A stretch of 64,000 nt of DNA from Durusdinium trenchii (Eukaryota; Sar; Dinophyceae; Suessiales; Symbiodiniaceae): contig CAXAMN010014058.1 of assembly GCA_963970005.1 (NCBI GenBank), positions 62,001-126,000 on the forward strand. Reading direction: 5' to 3'. A program made the translations under genes and the position numbers. The notes below the pieces were generated by a model, which was given only the letters and a program-made list of their open reading frames with translations, did not search any database and was not told the DNA's origin. Shown one piece after another: positions 36,421 to 48,794 of this stretch (positions are counted from its first letter, which is position 1; every line of letters starts with the position of its first letter).

Positions 36421-37479
36421 TACATTCGTGCCGCTGCTGAAAGCGCATCTGTTCGGCTCACTAGGTTTGTCCGTTCCCTCGAAATAGGGGACCCTGCAGT
36501 GGCCGAGAGTGGGATGCAAAAAACATGAAAAGCAGTGGCCGGCAGTGCGGCAGTTCGGCTCTGAAATAAGGACATCTGCACGAGTTAGGCTGTGCTTACC
36601 ACATGTCAAATCAATCTTCAGACACGTGACATGTCAATCATTCTGTCAGCGAAAAAAGAAAAATGTCAGGTTACACCTGCAAATACTCGGTCATCGAATC
36701 CCACCCAATGCTCTGCACCTCAGTGGGCGAAGACGGTGCCGATCGATTCATTGGGCGAAGATTGGGCAATCCAGATTGGACGTCTCTGCGCACGAAGAGA
36801 TAGCATTGGATCACTCGAATCTCACATCATCTTTGAGCAGTCTCTAGTCACAGTTTCTGATGACTGACAAAGCGAACTGGGAACTCCCACAGGCTCCGGT
36901 GGTGGGGGTGGGAGATCATGCTTCGCCAACAATTCCTATCAGAAAGAGGTTTGTTTGGTTCTGAGGGAAAACATTCTTGCCCTCCCAAATTCAAATTACA
37001 GTAAAGACATATATAGAACACCACCACTCTGTCCAACGGAAGTGCAACAAATCGTGCCAACTTCTTCGATTTCGCACAAACATCGACAAATGGACAAAAT
37101 CATGACAGTAAGGAGCCCTTCAAAATCTTCAAACTATACTAGCAATCCCCAATCCACTTTAAACACACCATGACACACCATGACGCAGAACGGACACCAA
37201 GTCGAGTCGTTTCGAAGCTCGTCGCCCTCTCCTCGACTCGCAAAGCTCGTTGCTGCAGCATGTCCTGGGTCGCTGCCGTGCCACTGCCGCCGTGCCCTGC
37301 TTTGGGACACAGAACTGGAGTCAGCCCCAATGCATCGCTTGATGACACAAATGCACGAAGACAACTGACGCTAGCTGACAGCCATGGCCGTGGTCGACGA
37401 ATTCTGCAAACACCTATGCCCACTCGTTTAGAAAACGCAGTGAGAAGTGTGAGAAGTGACCCTTATAATCCCTTATAAG

Positions 37480-37990
37480 TTTAAAGTCGCTTGTCCATCC
37501 CGGGATCATGGTTCCTCTGCACCCCCGGAGGGAGAACGCTTCCAACGTGAAAACCATCGCGTCTGCTCCCACGGACACGGACTCCCCCCCTCCTTGACCA
37601 TGGACTGCCAAGCTTGAGGCACCACGTGGAACCTGGACGAGACCGAACGAGTTGTTCTTCCACCGGAACCGGACCTGACAGCGCCGAAAGGACAAGAAGA
37701 GACCCATCTCGATGGAACAGGTTTGAAACCACCCAGAAGACTGCAGATGGTCCTTTTCTTCATATTTCTTCAACCACGAATCCATTCTAGTTTCAAATAC
37801 CATGGCCGTTTCTTGGCTCTTTCCAGAGCCACTTCCATCAAACACCCACCAGCTTTCTTCGCCCCCCACCGGCGGCCCGGCCAGCCGCCCCTTGTGGCCC
37901 TTGACGCGGCCTGACGAGTCCAAGACCATCTTCACTGGACAGCGCCAGGAAGAAGAAGCCCAAGGCCTCAGACCCCACACGCCATCCACC
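37480..37990 (-). CDS. Candidate exon, unrecognised
   Basis: A long minus-strand frame reads 'VLDSSGRVKGHKGRLAGPPV', 'GGEESWWVFDGSGSGKSQ' and 'TRMDSWLKKYEEKDHLQSS'. The region is locally richer in G+C, like coding sequence here. No domain is recognised and splice sites are not fixed. Confidence 0.3.
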
Positions 37991-37999
37991 GAAGCCACC

Positions 38000-39600
38000 G
38001 CCGCGACCAGACACCGAGTCGTCGCCGGTGCGTGCGTGCGTCAGTCCGACGGGTCGAGCGTGAAACGTTTTCTGAGGCACGGACCGCCCAGGATAGGCAG
38101 TCGAGCAATCTTCTCACCTCAACCGAAACTCCGGCATGTCTTTTTCAAATAAACAACCGTCTCAGAACCTCTTGTATCCGTGAAATAAAAAAAACAGCTT
38201 TCATGAGATTCACCTTGGTACTTCATTTTGGGCTCAAGCCTGGCCAGAGCCCCCAACGCCTCACCGGTGCCATCCGCAAAACGCACACCATCGCGCTGGA
38301 ACGCAGCTGTGAAGCTCTACAGCTGTTTGTGAGGCCAGCACCCTTCATTGCCTGGGAAGGAGGCGCAATCAAAGCACGTTTGATGAAGGAGTTGGGTGGG
38401 AAGTGAATGTACTAAGAGAGAGGCAAAACAGCAGGAAAACCACAAAACTCCAAGTAGATACATAGATTCTAAAAAGAATCATAGGACGCACGCTAAAACG
38501 GAAGCAGTGCAAACTTGGGGTTGGTGGCTGATTCCCTCAAGGAGCTGTTCAGAGGCTTGGTCTCGACAAGCTGCTTTAGGAAGATTGTGGTTATCAATTA
38601 AGGTCTATTGTGAACTGTGGTCAAAACCCGTCGTTGCACTGGTTGCGACAGAAACACATGTAGTGAAAATTGAGCCCTTTTCACCCAGCGAGCGTCCTTC
38701 CTAACAAAATTTCGCAAACTGGTCATGGGAGGTTCACTCTTGGCTCATGTCTTCCAGTCGTGAGCTTCCGGCAAAGGCTTCCACGGAAGGTCTCACCTCC
38801 TTCGGCAGTTGATCCTGGTCCGACCGAACGCTGAAACCGAACCCCACGAGATCGAACGAGAAACCTCTCTGGGTTTGACACCTGTTGTCTCAAAGCAACA
38901 CGAGTCAACACGAGTCAACGTTTGCCCCGTTCAAAGAAAGCACAAAACGATTTACTATGATGTACCAAGGGATGAGTGAACAAAAAAAAGAAGCCTTGCG
39001 GGGGTCATTCCAAGCCATTCCAAGCCAGATCCCTTCGGTTGAAGTTCACAGACCGCACAGACCGCACGGCACCCCCGCGCCTTGAAGCCATCCAACCTCG
39101 CTTGCAATTGACGCCACTCACTTGGACGATGAGCCCCAGCAGCCGTGGATTTGCAGAGGGCCTCCCAGCATGGAGCGCATGTGTTGGAGGGCTCTCTGGA
39201 TGATTTATGCTGATTTAATCCATTTTTTGGGAGTGCACGGTGCAAACCCTTCAAACAGCTCCTCTGCACCGTGATTGGCCAAAACAACAGCTGAATGCAA
39301 AATCGTTTTCTCAAGGGCTCATTGGTCTCCCAATTGATCCCTCCAAGCTGAAGCTCCAAACTACAGGAACTCAGCTGCCGGGCCTTCCAAACCGTTGAGA
39401 GCTCGCTGCTAACTTGATCTTTCTCCTCCAACTTAGGAGTTGAGGGTGGGTCCAAGAAGTACATGAATATCATGAGGAAAGGGTGGAAAACTTGAGCTGC
39501 AGCCTATATTTTTTCAATCTGACATCTGACAAACTCAACACCTGTACATGAACATTTAAAGCATTTGGACAGAGGGAGGGACCCCGAAATAGTTGGAAAA
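38000..39600. other. No supported gene
   Basis: A 172-codon minus frame at 38955-39473 has no domain and mixed composition. Nothing else stands out. Confidence 0.3.
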
Positions 39601-39659
39601 GTCGATCGCTTCAGGCTTCAGGGTCGGTATTTACATGCCATGCATGTTCATGAGGAAAA

Positions 39660-40130
39660 GACTATCGCCGTCCTCGGGCTGCAACCCTTGCCGCGCTTGC
39701 CCTGGCGTGTCTGATGCTATCCAACTGGTCGCAATCACCGCCTCAGAGGCTTATCGCAAGCTAACGCTTCATTGTGACGATGTCCAGTCCGACTTGTTGC
39801 TTTGTTCCTTTCTTGCATGGTGTCTTTTTTGGAAAGGATACTTGCTGCGTTAGACACTTCGGAAAATGCACAACTCAACTTGACATGGCGGCCTTTATGT
39901 CTGATCGATGGTCCGTTTTTGGTTTTCCTGGCCTTCTTTGGGCTGGGAGTTCTTATGCTTCCAGCCATGGCCTAACCTTGGCCTCCCAATCTTTGTGGGA
40001 GCTCAGCCAGGGCTTCGTGCATCCGATGGTGTTCGTTTCGCAGCCTAGGCCGACCCCGGGAGCAAAGGCGGAGGAAACAGGTGAAGATCTGGTTGCCAAG
40101 TGGCCAAGTCAGGAGGAATTGGAGAAATGA
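39660..40130 (+). CDS. Candidate plus-strand membrane-protein exons, unrecognised
   Basis: Plus-strand pieces include 'RAATLAALALACLMLSNW' near 39680, a hydrophobic 'FLVFLAFFGLGVLMLPAMA' near 39910-39970, and 'SLWELSQGFVHPMVFVSQ' then 'AEETGEDLVAKWPSQEELE' ending at a TGA at 40130. The first resembles a signal or targeting hydrophobic segment, the second a membrane span, the third a charged C-terminus. They are in different frames and would need introns. No family match. This gene would oppose the minus-strand block. Confidence 0.32.
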
Positions 40131-40139
40131 AGGATTCAC

Positions 40140-42230
40140 AAACCTTTGCCAGCGCCAAGTGGTAGGACAGAAAAGAGAAGTCGATCACATCACTTCCATA
40201 CCTTGGATGTCTAAGAGTTAAACATCAGTCGACTGCCGATGTTCCAAGCTCTCATGGTTGCCTATCACGCCAAGCCAGTGTCTCATGTTTGGGCTCTACC
40301 GGGTTACGGATCGCTGATATAGACACAGACATCCAAGAGGGACTGAAAGGTGGCAGGGACGATGACCGTTTGAGCCACCTGGGCCACCAGCAAGGCATAG
40401 TGACCCAACACCAAGGCAGCTGCACCGGTATAGCCACACCCAAGACCCATGATGGCATGGCTGCACTGCACCATGACCGAGATCCTTAGCGAAAACATAT
40501 CTTTTTGGGGGGTCTCATGAATTCTGCAAAGTGACTACAATAAGAAAATCATGTCTGTTTGCACGGCCAGCTAAACAATTTGAATGTATCACAGGAAGTT
40601 CGCCCATCAAAACCGTGTAAGAGTCGACAGCCAAGGATCAATTGGACATAGGTGTACCTCAACGGTTGAGGCGGGTCCCTCCGTCTCTGGTTCTTCGACA
40701 GATCAAAAGTCTTCACCAACATGCATTCGCCAGCGTATGAGTTTTACGCTCGTCCGTCTTGACCGAGGAACTGGGTGTGGGTCAAACACATTGCTGTTAT
40801 CAATGACCTCCGTTAGTAGCCGTAAGTATTTCCCCAAACAGCATTATCGGATCTTGACACCATCCACGAGGGCTGTAAAAAACATGTGCTCCTTTGGAAT
40901 TTTGGGGCGCCTCTTGATTGGACGCAAGGTGTATGTTGAGGGAATCTGGTGGGGCCCGGTGGGAGGAGGATACCACATTCCAGCCACATCCAGACTTGAA
41001 GAGCTACGGCAGTTGCGTGCCCAGTTGTGTGCGAATCGCTGAGATGGCAGCTCGACCATTGCAGCACCTCAAGCAAACGACTTGACTCTTTCAGTCCGAA
41101 CATCCGAAAAGGTACCAGGTACTAACGTTGCATGATGTTGATGGTTTGGACGTTGATGCTTTGGATGTTGATGGTTTGCTCTCAAGAGTTTGTCTCTGCT
41201 TTTTTCTTGGTATCGCATCTCTCTGTGTCAGCTGCGCTGGGGATGCACGCGATGCGAAAGAACAAAATGAAAGGACCTAAACTGAGAACCCCAAAACACA
41301 AACTCTCTCTCTCTCTCTCTCGCATGGAGCCAAGCCGAGAACTTCGAACCCCTCTTTCTCTGATTCACCTTTTTTGACTATTGGAAGACTTGCAGGTTTT
41401 TGCGGGGTTTTCTACCAGTCCAACATGGTGGAATTGAAGTCCTTTTGATGCTGGGGGAGTGTAGGGAGCCAACGGGGCAAACCTTGCTCGTGACCAGGGG
41501 CGTTGCCATCAATGACATCGCAAAAAATCAGAAACCATTGCTCTGAGTTACCGTGACGTGCCCAGCGTTTCTGTGGGCGTGATTTTCTTCTTCGTCGGAG
41601 TCGACGACCAAGCCGCAGTTCCGACGAAAGTTGGCAGCGACAGAGAAGGACAAGCCGTGACGAAACATGTCGGGTTTGTGTATGGCAGACAGGAACGCTG
41701 CCACGCACAAGGGCAAAAACATCTATCATTGTGGTACGTATGTTTGAACGCCCGAATTTCAAGTTTTGCTGTGATGGTTTGATAGATGCAGTACAGGCGT
41801 TCTTCTGTTGAGCGCGTGCTTGAGGGGCCTCTTGATTGGCTTAGTGCGCATTTGGTTGTGTATGCAGTTGACATTCATCTGCACTGGGAGATCACCTCCA
41901 TGAGCCAGGGTCTTGTCACTGTGTGGCGCCCCTACCGCATCAGTGCAGTCCTCCTAGTTGCCAAGTTCTGGACATTGCCAATCCTGTTCCGGAGTTGGTA
42001 TCATGTGTGATGATGAAGCCTTCCCATGGACCACCTGCGTAGATCGCACCATTTTTGCTGCTCTGGTTTTTACCACAGAACAGGGTAGGGAAAGAGAGAC
42101 CGTTGAGGACGGTCCAACACGACGATCTTGGCGCGCTCCTTGCGGCCAATTTTGATTGAATGCTTTCGGGTCACCGACTTGGAGCATGATGCTCGTAGAA
42201 ATATCCTGCTGCGACACGTGTCAGCAACCT
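40140..42230. other. No gene I can support
   Basis: A minus frame at 40304-40498 contains a hydrophobic stretch ('GAAALVLGHYALLVAQVAQT') that could be an exon of a membrane protein, but nothing confirms it. A (TC)n tract lies at 41303-41323. Confidence 0.3.
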
Positions 42231-42300
42231 TCTGGAATGTAACTTTAAAAATTAAACAAAATGTCAACCGAATGTTATGAACTTGAGCAGTTGAACTAAT

Positions 42301-42850
42301 TCCGGAAAGAAGAACTATTTGATAAGTAAACAAGAGTAAAAAAAACATGATAATTAATTGGCCCGGAAAGTTCGGAATTCCAACTAAATTTTTAAAACAA
42401 CGGTAATAATCGTATTTTTGACATGTTTGATTCCAGGAATCCCGCTAAGAAACATTGCTATAACTATTACTAAACAAAAGCTTCAAACAAGACCATTAAC
42501 AATTGTTTGTTTAATTCCGCAAAGAGAATTCGTAAAATGATTAACAATAAAAGTGCCTGGAAAGCTCGGAATTCACAACAATCAGTGAAATTAATAAGAT
42601 TCGTAATTTGGTGATAGAAAATTGTTGACTTTGATAACTTTATTTATTCCGCAAAGGTAGTTAATGAAATGAATGCATTAAATTGGCCTGGTAAGCTCGC
42701 AACTCCTAATCAATAGCAAAAACAATAAATTTAGTATTTGCTTGACTGAAAATGATTGGTTTTTAACTCCGGAAAGAGAAAGCGATTCTAATAGTTTTTA
42801 AAAATGTGTAATTAGCCTGGGAAGCTCCGAATTCGAATATAATGAGATTA
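42301..42850. repeat. A+T-rich periodic array with 'GGCCTGGAAAGCTCGGAATT' motif
   Basis: Motif A, about 22 bases, appears at 42361, 42553, 42684 and 42813. Motif B, 'TTCCGCAAAGAGAA' and variants, appears at 42301, 42515, 42647 and 42767, each 37-60 bases before motif A. The later units are spaced 120-132 bases. Sequence between motifs is A+T-rich and not conserved. Only these paired motifs are kept, which is unlike a simple young satellite. Confidence 0.75.
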
Positions 42851-42872
42851 TCAAGTATATTTCTAAACATGT

Positions 42873-44050
42873 TTAAACTATTAAGTTGGCGTTGCATTTT
42901 CTAACAATGACTTTTTTGAAGGATAAGTGTTCGAGTTGAAAGCTTCCAAATCTTTTCGTCAATTTTGCAAGATCCTCGTAAGACTGCCTCGTCCTGTTGA
43001 TACTTTGCAACAGAAACTTGTAAGACCTGTTGTGCTCACCCTCTTTTGCACGATCAAACAAATCAATGTGACTCATACCTCAGAATTGAACTGGTTCGAA
43101 TCTGTCTCAACAGGATGTCCTGTAACACATTCTCATGAAGTGGTTCGGGCATACCATCAACACGGAGTTGAACAATCTTTTCATCCAGTCTCACCAAAAT
43201 GGGAGTGCCATTTGCTGGCCACGCAAAGCTGTACTAAGGCACTTGATACCAACGGACAATACAGCTGGACACTCATCTAGCAAAAATATGGCGTACATGG
43301 TTCGAGCAGTTGCTTCATCTGCAGTGATCAGGCTGATTGCATGAGGTGCCTTACAAGGATTCTCAGCATCCATGACCTTTCTGCTAAGGAGATCTTGTTC
43401 ACTCCCTGAGTCAACCAACCATGAAAACTTTCCCTCCCTTGGGCCTTGGGGCCGGACTTGCCACAAGCGGCGGGACTGCCGTTGGGCAAGGTTTCAAATG
43501 AATCAGGCCCCTGCAAGCACGGCGCGTGAGCGATGGTTCAAGGCACTTGAAATGGCACGAAGGCTCATTAGGGCTCTCAAACTTACGAACAATCTCAGCC
43601 AATTGCCTTGCTCTGACTTTTGCCAGATTGGCTGCTTTCGGATCGCTCGTGGCATAGTGCAGCTTATGCTTGCGAGGCTCCTTGATCATCTTGCAATGCT
43701 CCCCTCGAGCGGGGATCGTGTGGACTTCAGGCTTCCTATAGTGAATCTGACCTTTCGGCTAGATGATTTGGATCTACCACGCATCGGAGGCAAACAAGGC
43801 TTCTTAAGACATGATGGACTTGGCAAATCGGCTGCCAGACAGGCAAAGCGATTGCGAAGGCACACAGCAGCATTCTTGGAGTCCCCTTTCTTTTCCTTTC
43901 CGGGTTTAGGGGAATCCTTTCTGGCCTTGGTCTTTGCGGCCGGAGCTGCTTTGTCACCATGCTTGAAGAAACACACGTCACCCCGTCTGCATGTTCCCTG
44001 TTGGTCATACCGACGTGGAGTCTTAGCCATTTCTTCTTTGGTCATCTTCT
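42873..44050 (-). mobile_element. Ty1/copia-like LTR retrotransposon fossil (gag and protease region)
   Basis: The gag side, near 44000-43700, carries a CCCH zinc knuckle-like motif ('CRRGDVCFFKH') followed by a Lys/Pro-rich stretch. The protease side, near 43430-43380, carries 'WLVDSGSEQDLL', the D-S-G active-site signature of retroviral-type aspartic proteases. CCCH gag plus DSG protease is common in dinoflagellate copia-like elements. No integrase, reverse transcriptase or RNase H is visible, and no LTR pair was found. It is a broken, truncated copy with several breaks, of moderate age. Confidence 0.65.
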
Positions 44051-44059
44051 TTCTCTCTC

Positions 44060-44850
44060 TATCTTCACTCTTGTCTCTCTGCTCCTTCTTCTCTTTGGAT
44101 GGCTGGCGCCTTCTAGATGGATCACGTTTACTGTAGTGAAGGGCTGAAACAGCTCACCCTTTCAGGACTTTCCCTGCCCTTCTCCTGAAGTATCTAGAGT
44201 GAAAACAACGGAGTTGTTTTTTAGTTCTCTAGGAAAGTGTTCCGGTAGCGAACGCTGATGCTTAGTGACTTGCTTAGTGCTATTAGGCAACTGCTTCAAC
44301 TCTCCCGACGCTGTGAACTTGCCAGGAAAAACGGTTGACCCAAGGTGCTAAGAGCTCATGTCCATTCATTGACAGTATATCGGCAAATGAATTGTTCTTG
44401 GGGTAGACTGCGTAGATAGAAAAGGCTTGTGCGGATCAAAGTGAGGGTGGGTGCTTTTCAGTCAGAGCCTCCACTTTGTGGGCGCCCACCCTCAATCTCA
44501 TGTGAAATGAATTGCTACACAGGCAAACTCGTCACTGCAACCCCAAACATACATTGTTCGCTCTATCTCAAAGACAATTCGATCTACTACGCAGTATCGA
44601 TAAAGTCTGTTGAAAGTGCAAGCAGCCCTCACTGCGGGAGTCGTCAGACCCCTGCACCCCTTTCAAGCGGTCAGAGGGGACCCTCAACAAAGCCAGAAAG
44701 CCTTCCTCTAGCATCATAGCTGCGTCGGAATTGTGTTGGGTCATATCGCACAACACTTCGTGACTCATTGATCTTGACGGGAAATCAGCACTGTTTGCTT
44801 CGCACCAGGTCTTCCAGTTGAACAAAGCTTCACATTGCAAGAGAGCCGTG
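44060..44850. other. No supported gene
   Basis: A minus frame at 44568-44855 reads partly like protein ('FNWKTWCEANSADFPSRS') and could be a 3' exon of the bestrophin-like gene upstream. Unconfirmed. Confidence 0.25.
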
Positions 44851-44859
44851 ATCAAAAAA

Positions 44860-46170
44860 CACGTGTTATGTTACCTCTGTCAATTTGGCAAGGAGGGAAA
44901 AGATGCAACACAATGGATGGGCTTGAAGCGCATTGCAACAGGGCCTCACCTGAACCCACCAGGTCTGAGGTTTTACCACCACAACGCCGTTTGCAGTCAT
45001 GGCACCGCTTCTGAATCTTGTAAGCCTTTTTTTCATCCAGCCACGTTGTGACATAGAAGCCAATCCAAAGCCAAACAGTCTGAGCCTTCCTTGGTCTTAA
45101 CTTCCCGTGGCAATCCGATTGGAGAGCAATCTGTGGGGTCAAAACGAGCTCGCAAGAGAAATGCAGTGAAGTGTCTGAGCTCTGTCAGCAAGATATGGAA
45201 TCTCTTGTTCTTTGAGGAGCCCCATCCGCACCAGTCCAGAGTAGGGTCCTGGGGCAAGTCTTGCAAAGCAAAGTGATGGAGTGCTCCAAATGCAAAGCAA
45301 CCGAAGCGGCGCTCCTGCCCCTTGGTTGGCCTGGATGGGAGTGACTTAGCGCTTGATAACTCCGAAAGTGAAGAAGCAGCAAACTCGATGCTCCCTCGCA
45401 TCTTGCACAACATTGTGCTGACAAGGTCATACAGCATGCTCCCCTGCCGCGCCTCGGGGTTCTCGAAAGTCCCACGGCATTCATCCTCGCCAAATCGAGT
45501 GGTAGACGATTGAAAGAAAGAAGCAAGAAATGGAGACGGGATGACACAGCTCAGCTGAGTGCAAACCAAGATTCAAATAGGAGGGCCTGGGACAGGAGTC
45601 CAAGCCGTGCCACACACTGAAGCTGCTCCTGGAAGCGAAACAACACCACTTGGTCTAACACACCACAAATGCATCATGCAGTAATGTCCTGTGACGCTCC
45701 AGCTGCTGCCAGCAGCAGCAGGATATCCAAAACCTCAGCTTGATATCTAAAACACAGGGCAGGAGCATTGGAGAGAAGGGTTTTTTTCAACTCCGACTCA
45801 TTGACTCCGCTTTTCGTCAACTCAAAGGACTGAGATTTGGATTTCTTGTCTCGCCCTCCTTGCTGCTCAGTGGCCGCGCCATGCAAACTTCTTAAGAATT
45901 CCCTGCCATCGAAGGTATGTCGACTCAAGAACTCAACTCTCCCCACGTCAAACAGATCAATGCAGCGTGCGGTGTTTGGCCTGTGATTCCACCACCTAGA
46001 AAGGTTCAACTGCACGAAGAAGCCCATAATGAATGTCACCTTGCGTTCAGTCTGGGAGTGCGGGCTGAACATGGCAAGTCCTTCAAAGAGTATCGACCAA
46101 AGTGGCAATAAGAAGGATACGCTGTTGTAAAGCTTCCATCGCAGTGGTATCCATTTTTGATTCGTCATTG
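44860..46170 (-). CDS. Bestrophin-like anion channel, partial
   Basis: Bestrophins are membrane anion channels. The clearest exon, about 46165-46015, reads 'WIPLRWKLYNSVSFLLPLW' and then 'KVTFIMGFFVQLNLSRWWNH'. The first matches the family's 'RW+gS.Y' start, the second its 'F.lGFyV....RWW' signature. A GC donor follows the RWWNHR codons. Downstream stretches on the same strand could be later exons: 'EFLRSLHGAATEQQGG' (about 45.88 kb), a frame at 45569-45033 with 'HFALQDLPQDPTLDW', and 'KAQTVWLWIGFYVTTWL' (about 45.08 kb), which resembles the 'P+.vw.Wi' segment of the family. These later joins are not confirmed, so the gene end is approximate. Five-prime exons were not found. Confidence 0.5.
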
Positions 46171-46892
46171 GCCCAAGCTACAAGCCTCAGTCGTTCAGGC
46201 GAGGAAAAGTGAGGCAAGCCACACCTGAAAGGAATGGAGGAGAAAACCGTCCACGTTGTCCAATTCTGATGACATCCAAACATTTCCAAATCAGCAAGTA
46301 GGCCTATTCCAGGACCTATGTTTTCAACCTAGCAAACCAGGCTGACACAGGAATCTCCTCCTGATGATGTTCAGCATTTTGGCATTGATCGAGACCCTAC
46401 GTGGAGGGTAACGCGTGAACAGCGCGTTCGTTCATTGGACGCCGATGCCACTTAAACAAAAAAACAGTGTCGAAGAGAGACACCACTCTAAGTTCCAAAG
46501 AGATACTCACAATGCTTCCACCAATTCTGACCCTTTGTACCACTGAACTAACCAAGATAACCAAGAAACCCACCGGTTGCCAGTGCCAGGGTCAGCGTCA
46601 ACCCAATGCACGTTGTCAGTGACCATGAGATGCGACAAATGCCGGCGCGAGTAAACAATCCAAGAAGCCTTGGTGGGCAAAATGTTTTCCAGGAGACTAT
46701 GGTGATCTTTCTCCAAAGCACAAGACTCTTCACAAAACGGCCTGCCGATTTCGTTCTGAGTATGCATGAACTTTGCTGCTTTGGAACCCACCCCACCGAC
46801 ATACTGCGTCGAAGTCATAGCTCACGATCTTGCACTTGCGGTCACCTCAGTGGAATCTAACGCGCAGAGTTGTGGCAGCTTGCTATTCCACC

Positions 46893-46985
46893 GCAACTAG
46901 GTTGGAGGACCATGGCTATTAGGTTGGAGGCCATTCCTATTAGGTTGGAGTCATCGCTCTTAGGTTGGAGGGCATCGCTCTTAGC
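46893..46985. repeat. Dispersed minisatellite family R2, copy 2
   Basis: Four units of about 24 bases, 'TAGGTTGGAGGCCATCGCTCT' with small changes. Same family and orientation as 2437-2506. Confidence 0.85.
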
Positions 46986-47321
46986 AGGCCCTCGCTTGTT
47001 CCTATATAAGTAGTTTTAGGCAAAAACCTCTCCGACCCATATGACTCACGTGTGATGGCTTGAGCAGCTGGCGTTGATCCCCATGTTCGTTGTTGTGAAC
47101 GAACGTGCTGAACATACCTCCGCCAGGACTTGGATGGAGACACAAAACGGACGAACCGCCCACGAAGAAGCCACTGATCTGTTACTCTCTGTTACTCTTG
47201 CAACTCATCCTGCAGTCGTTCTGAAAAGAGTCGCTGTAAAATTAGGGTAGATCATGGTAGATCTTGCAGTAATCACCAGTCTCATTCCTCAGTCATTCTT
47301 GTCATGTCTGTGACGCGACGC

Positions 47322-47556
47322 TCAGCGCCTTCCGAGTGCCTCAGCGGCCCCATCCACAGCCTCGGCGCCTGGAAAGAACGGCCGCTGGACAGGGCGACTT
47401 GAAAACGGGTTCTCCACGGGCGTTGCACCGAGTTTCACCGGTGTTTCCCCGGCGGATCCTTCCGTCACCGGTGCTCCGAACGCTCCGAACGCTAGGTAAG
47501 AAGGACCGGTCATGGCCTGATCGGCCATACCTGCACTGGCGCTCTCATCTGCCACT
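47322..47556 (-). CDS. Candidate exon, low-complexity protein
   Basis: After an AG at about 47557 the minus frame reads 'GMADQAMTGPSYLAFGAFG' and 'GETPVKLGATPVENPFSS', rich in Ala, Gly and Pro, to a stop at 47322. There is no ATG at its head, so it would be an internal or last exon. No domain. Confidence 0.27.
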
Positions 47557-47559
47557 TCC

Positions 47560-48790
47560 GGCCTGGCAAGTGAAGTAACACATCATGTTCATATATGTTC
47601 ATCTAATCATGTTCATGTCATGTTGTTCCTCCTTCAAGTGGAAGTTCTCTCATCATATCTGTCATATCTCATCATTCCGTGCTGCCGCACCTCTCTGCCA
47701 AAAGTGACTGCCCAGCATAGCTCGCATAGGGCGCTTGAGGCAGGCTCCGGCTAGACCATGGCATCAGGGGCGAGTTCTACGTGTTGTTCGTGGTTTTGCG
47801 GACGTTCAACAGCTCTCAAAATGAAGATATGCGCCCAACTACTGGAGTTTTCACTGGTACTTTTCTAGTGGAGACCTTTTGGGGAGTCTCCTTGTCTCGA
47901 CCTTACTCAAATCTTCACAAGCGCTTCTTCGAGTCTTCGGTGATTCTTCGTGTGCGCACGTCTTCGATTTTTGCGGCTTCGCCGGTCTTTCAGGTCTTTC
48001 CGAAACCCTGCGTTCATCGAACTTGGAGCAGTCGTAGCATACCAGTCGTGTGCATTCCAGTCGTGCGTTCTTTCTCCAGTAAAAAACTCGGTGCTCGGTC
48101 CCTCAGTTAAGTGGCACACTGACTTGGCCACCTGCAAGGCACCTTTGGGACCAAGATCCTGACAGGAACAGGACTCACAGCTTGTGAGGTCGGAACAGGA
48201 TTACCAACCAGAGAAACGGTTTGCACTCGGTTGCACTCGGTTGCACTCCTCCCGAAGCTTCTTGCTTCCTGGAACCTGGGTGATTAGATTCAAGTGGTTC
48301 TTTGGATGAATTCACTCTGTTCACCGAAGGATGTGTCTGGCTGAGTAGGCGAAGTAGGCGGCTCTGTGCAGTCGGGTTCGTGCTTCCAACTCCGAGGCTG
48401 GCACGGTCAACAGCGAAGCCTGAGGCAGTTCCATTCGTACACATCTCCCCTAAGACCCTGGTGGTCTTCAATTCGGTCTCTAGGTCTTAGCTCTGGACTA
48501 AAGCACTGCTGAAGATGGGCAGGAGGTGTGAAGGTGGTGGTGAATCAGTGGGTTCGCCTTGTGCTTTCGCACGGTGAAAACTCATCACATGGCCAAAAAA
48601 CAAAAACCACCGTTTGCTGTGAAAAAAAAATGTTTTGCTTTGCACAGATGTTCGGAGCCGAGCAGCTGCCCTTGGCGGCATCTTCTATCCTCTGTGCCTT
48701 GGCAAATGCATTGTTGTTTAGTATTTTTTTGAATAGGCGAGACGCACCAAGCTCAAACAACATTAAGTTCAATCGTTTCCAGCTCGATAG
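47560..48790. other. No supported gene; short 10-base repeat
   Basis: Three perfect copies of 'GGTTGCACTC' lie at 48218-48248. No exon is supported. Confidence 0.4.
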
Positions 48791-48794
48791 CGTT

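Noticed and set aside
41303-41323. (TC)n and (GA)n tracts here and at 13860, 56203 and 60557
   Set aside because: Ordinary microsatellites; recorded but not interesting on their own.
43372-44136. 254-codon plus-strand frame
   Set aside because: It is the antisense shadow of the copia-like gag-protease fossil, whose zinc and DSG motifs lie on the minus strand.
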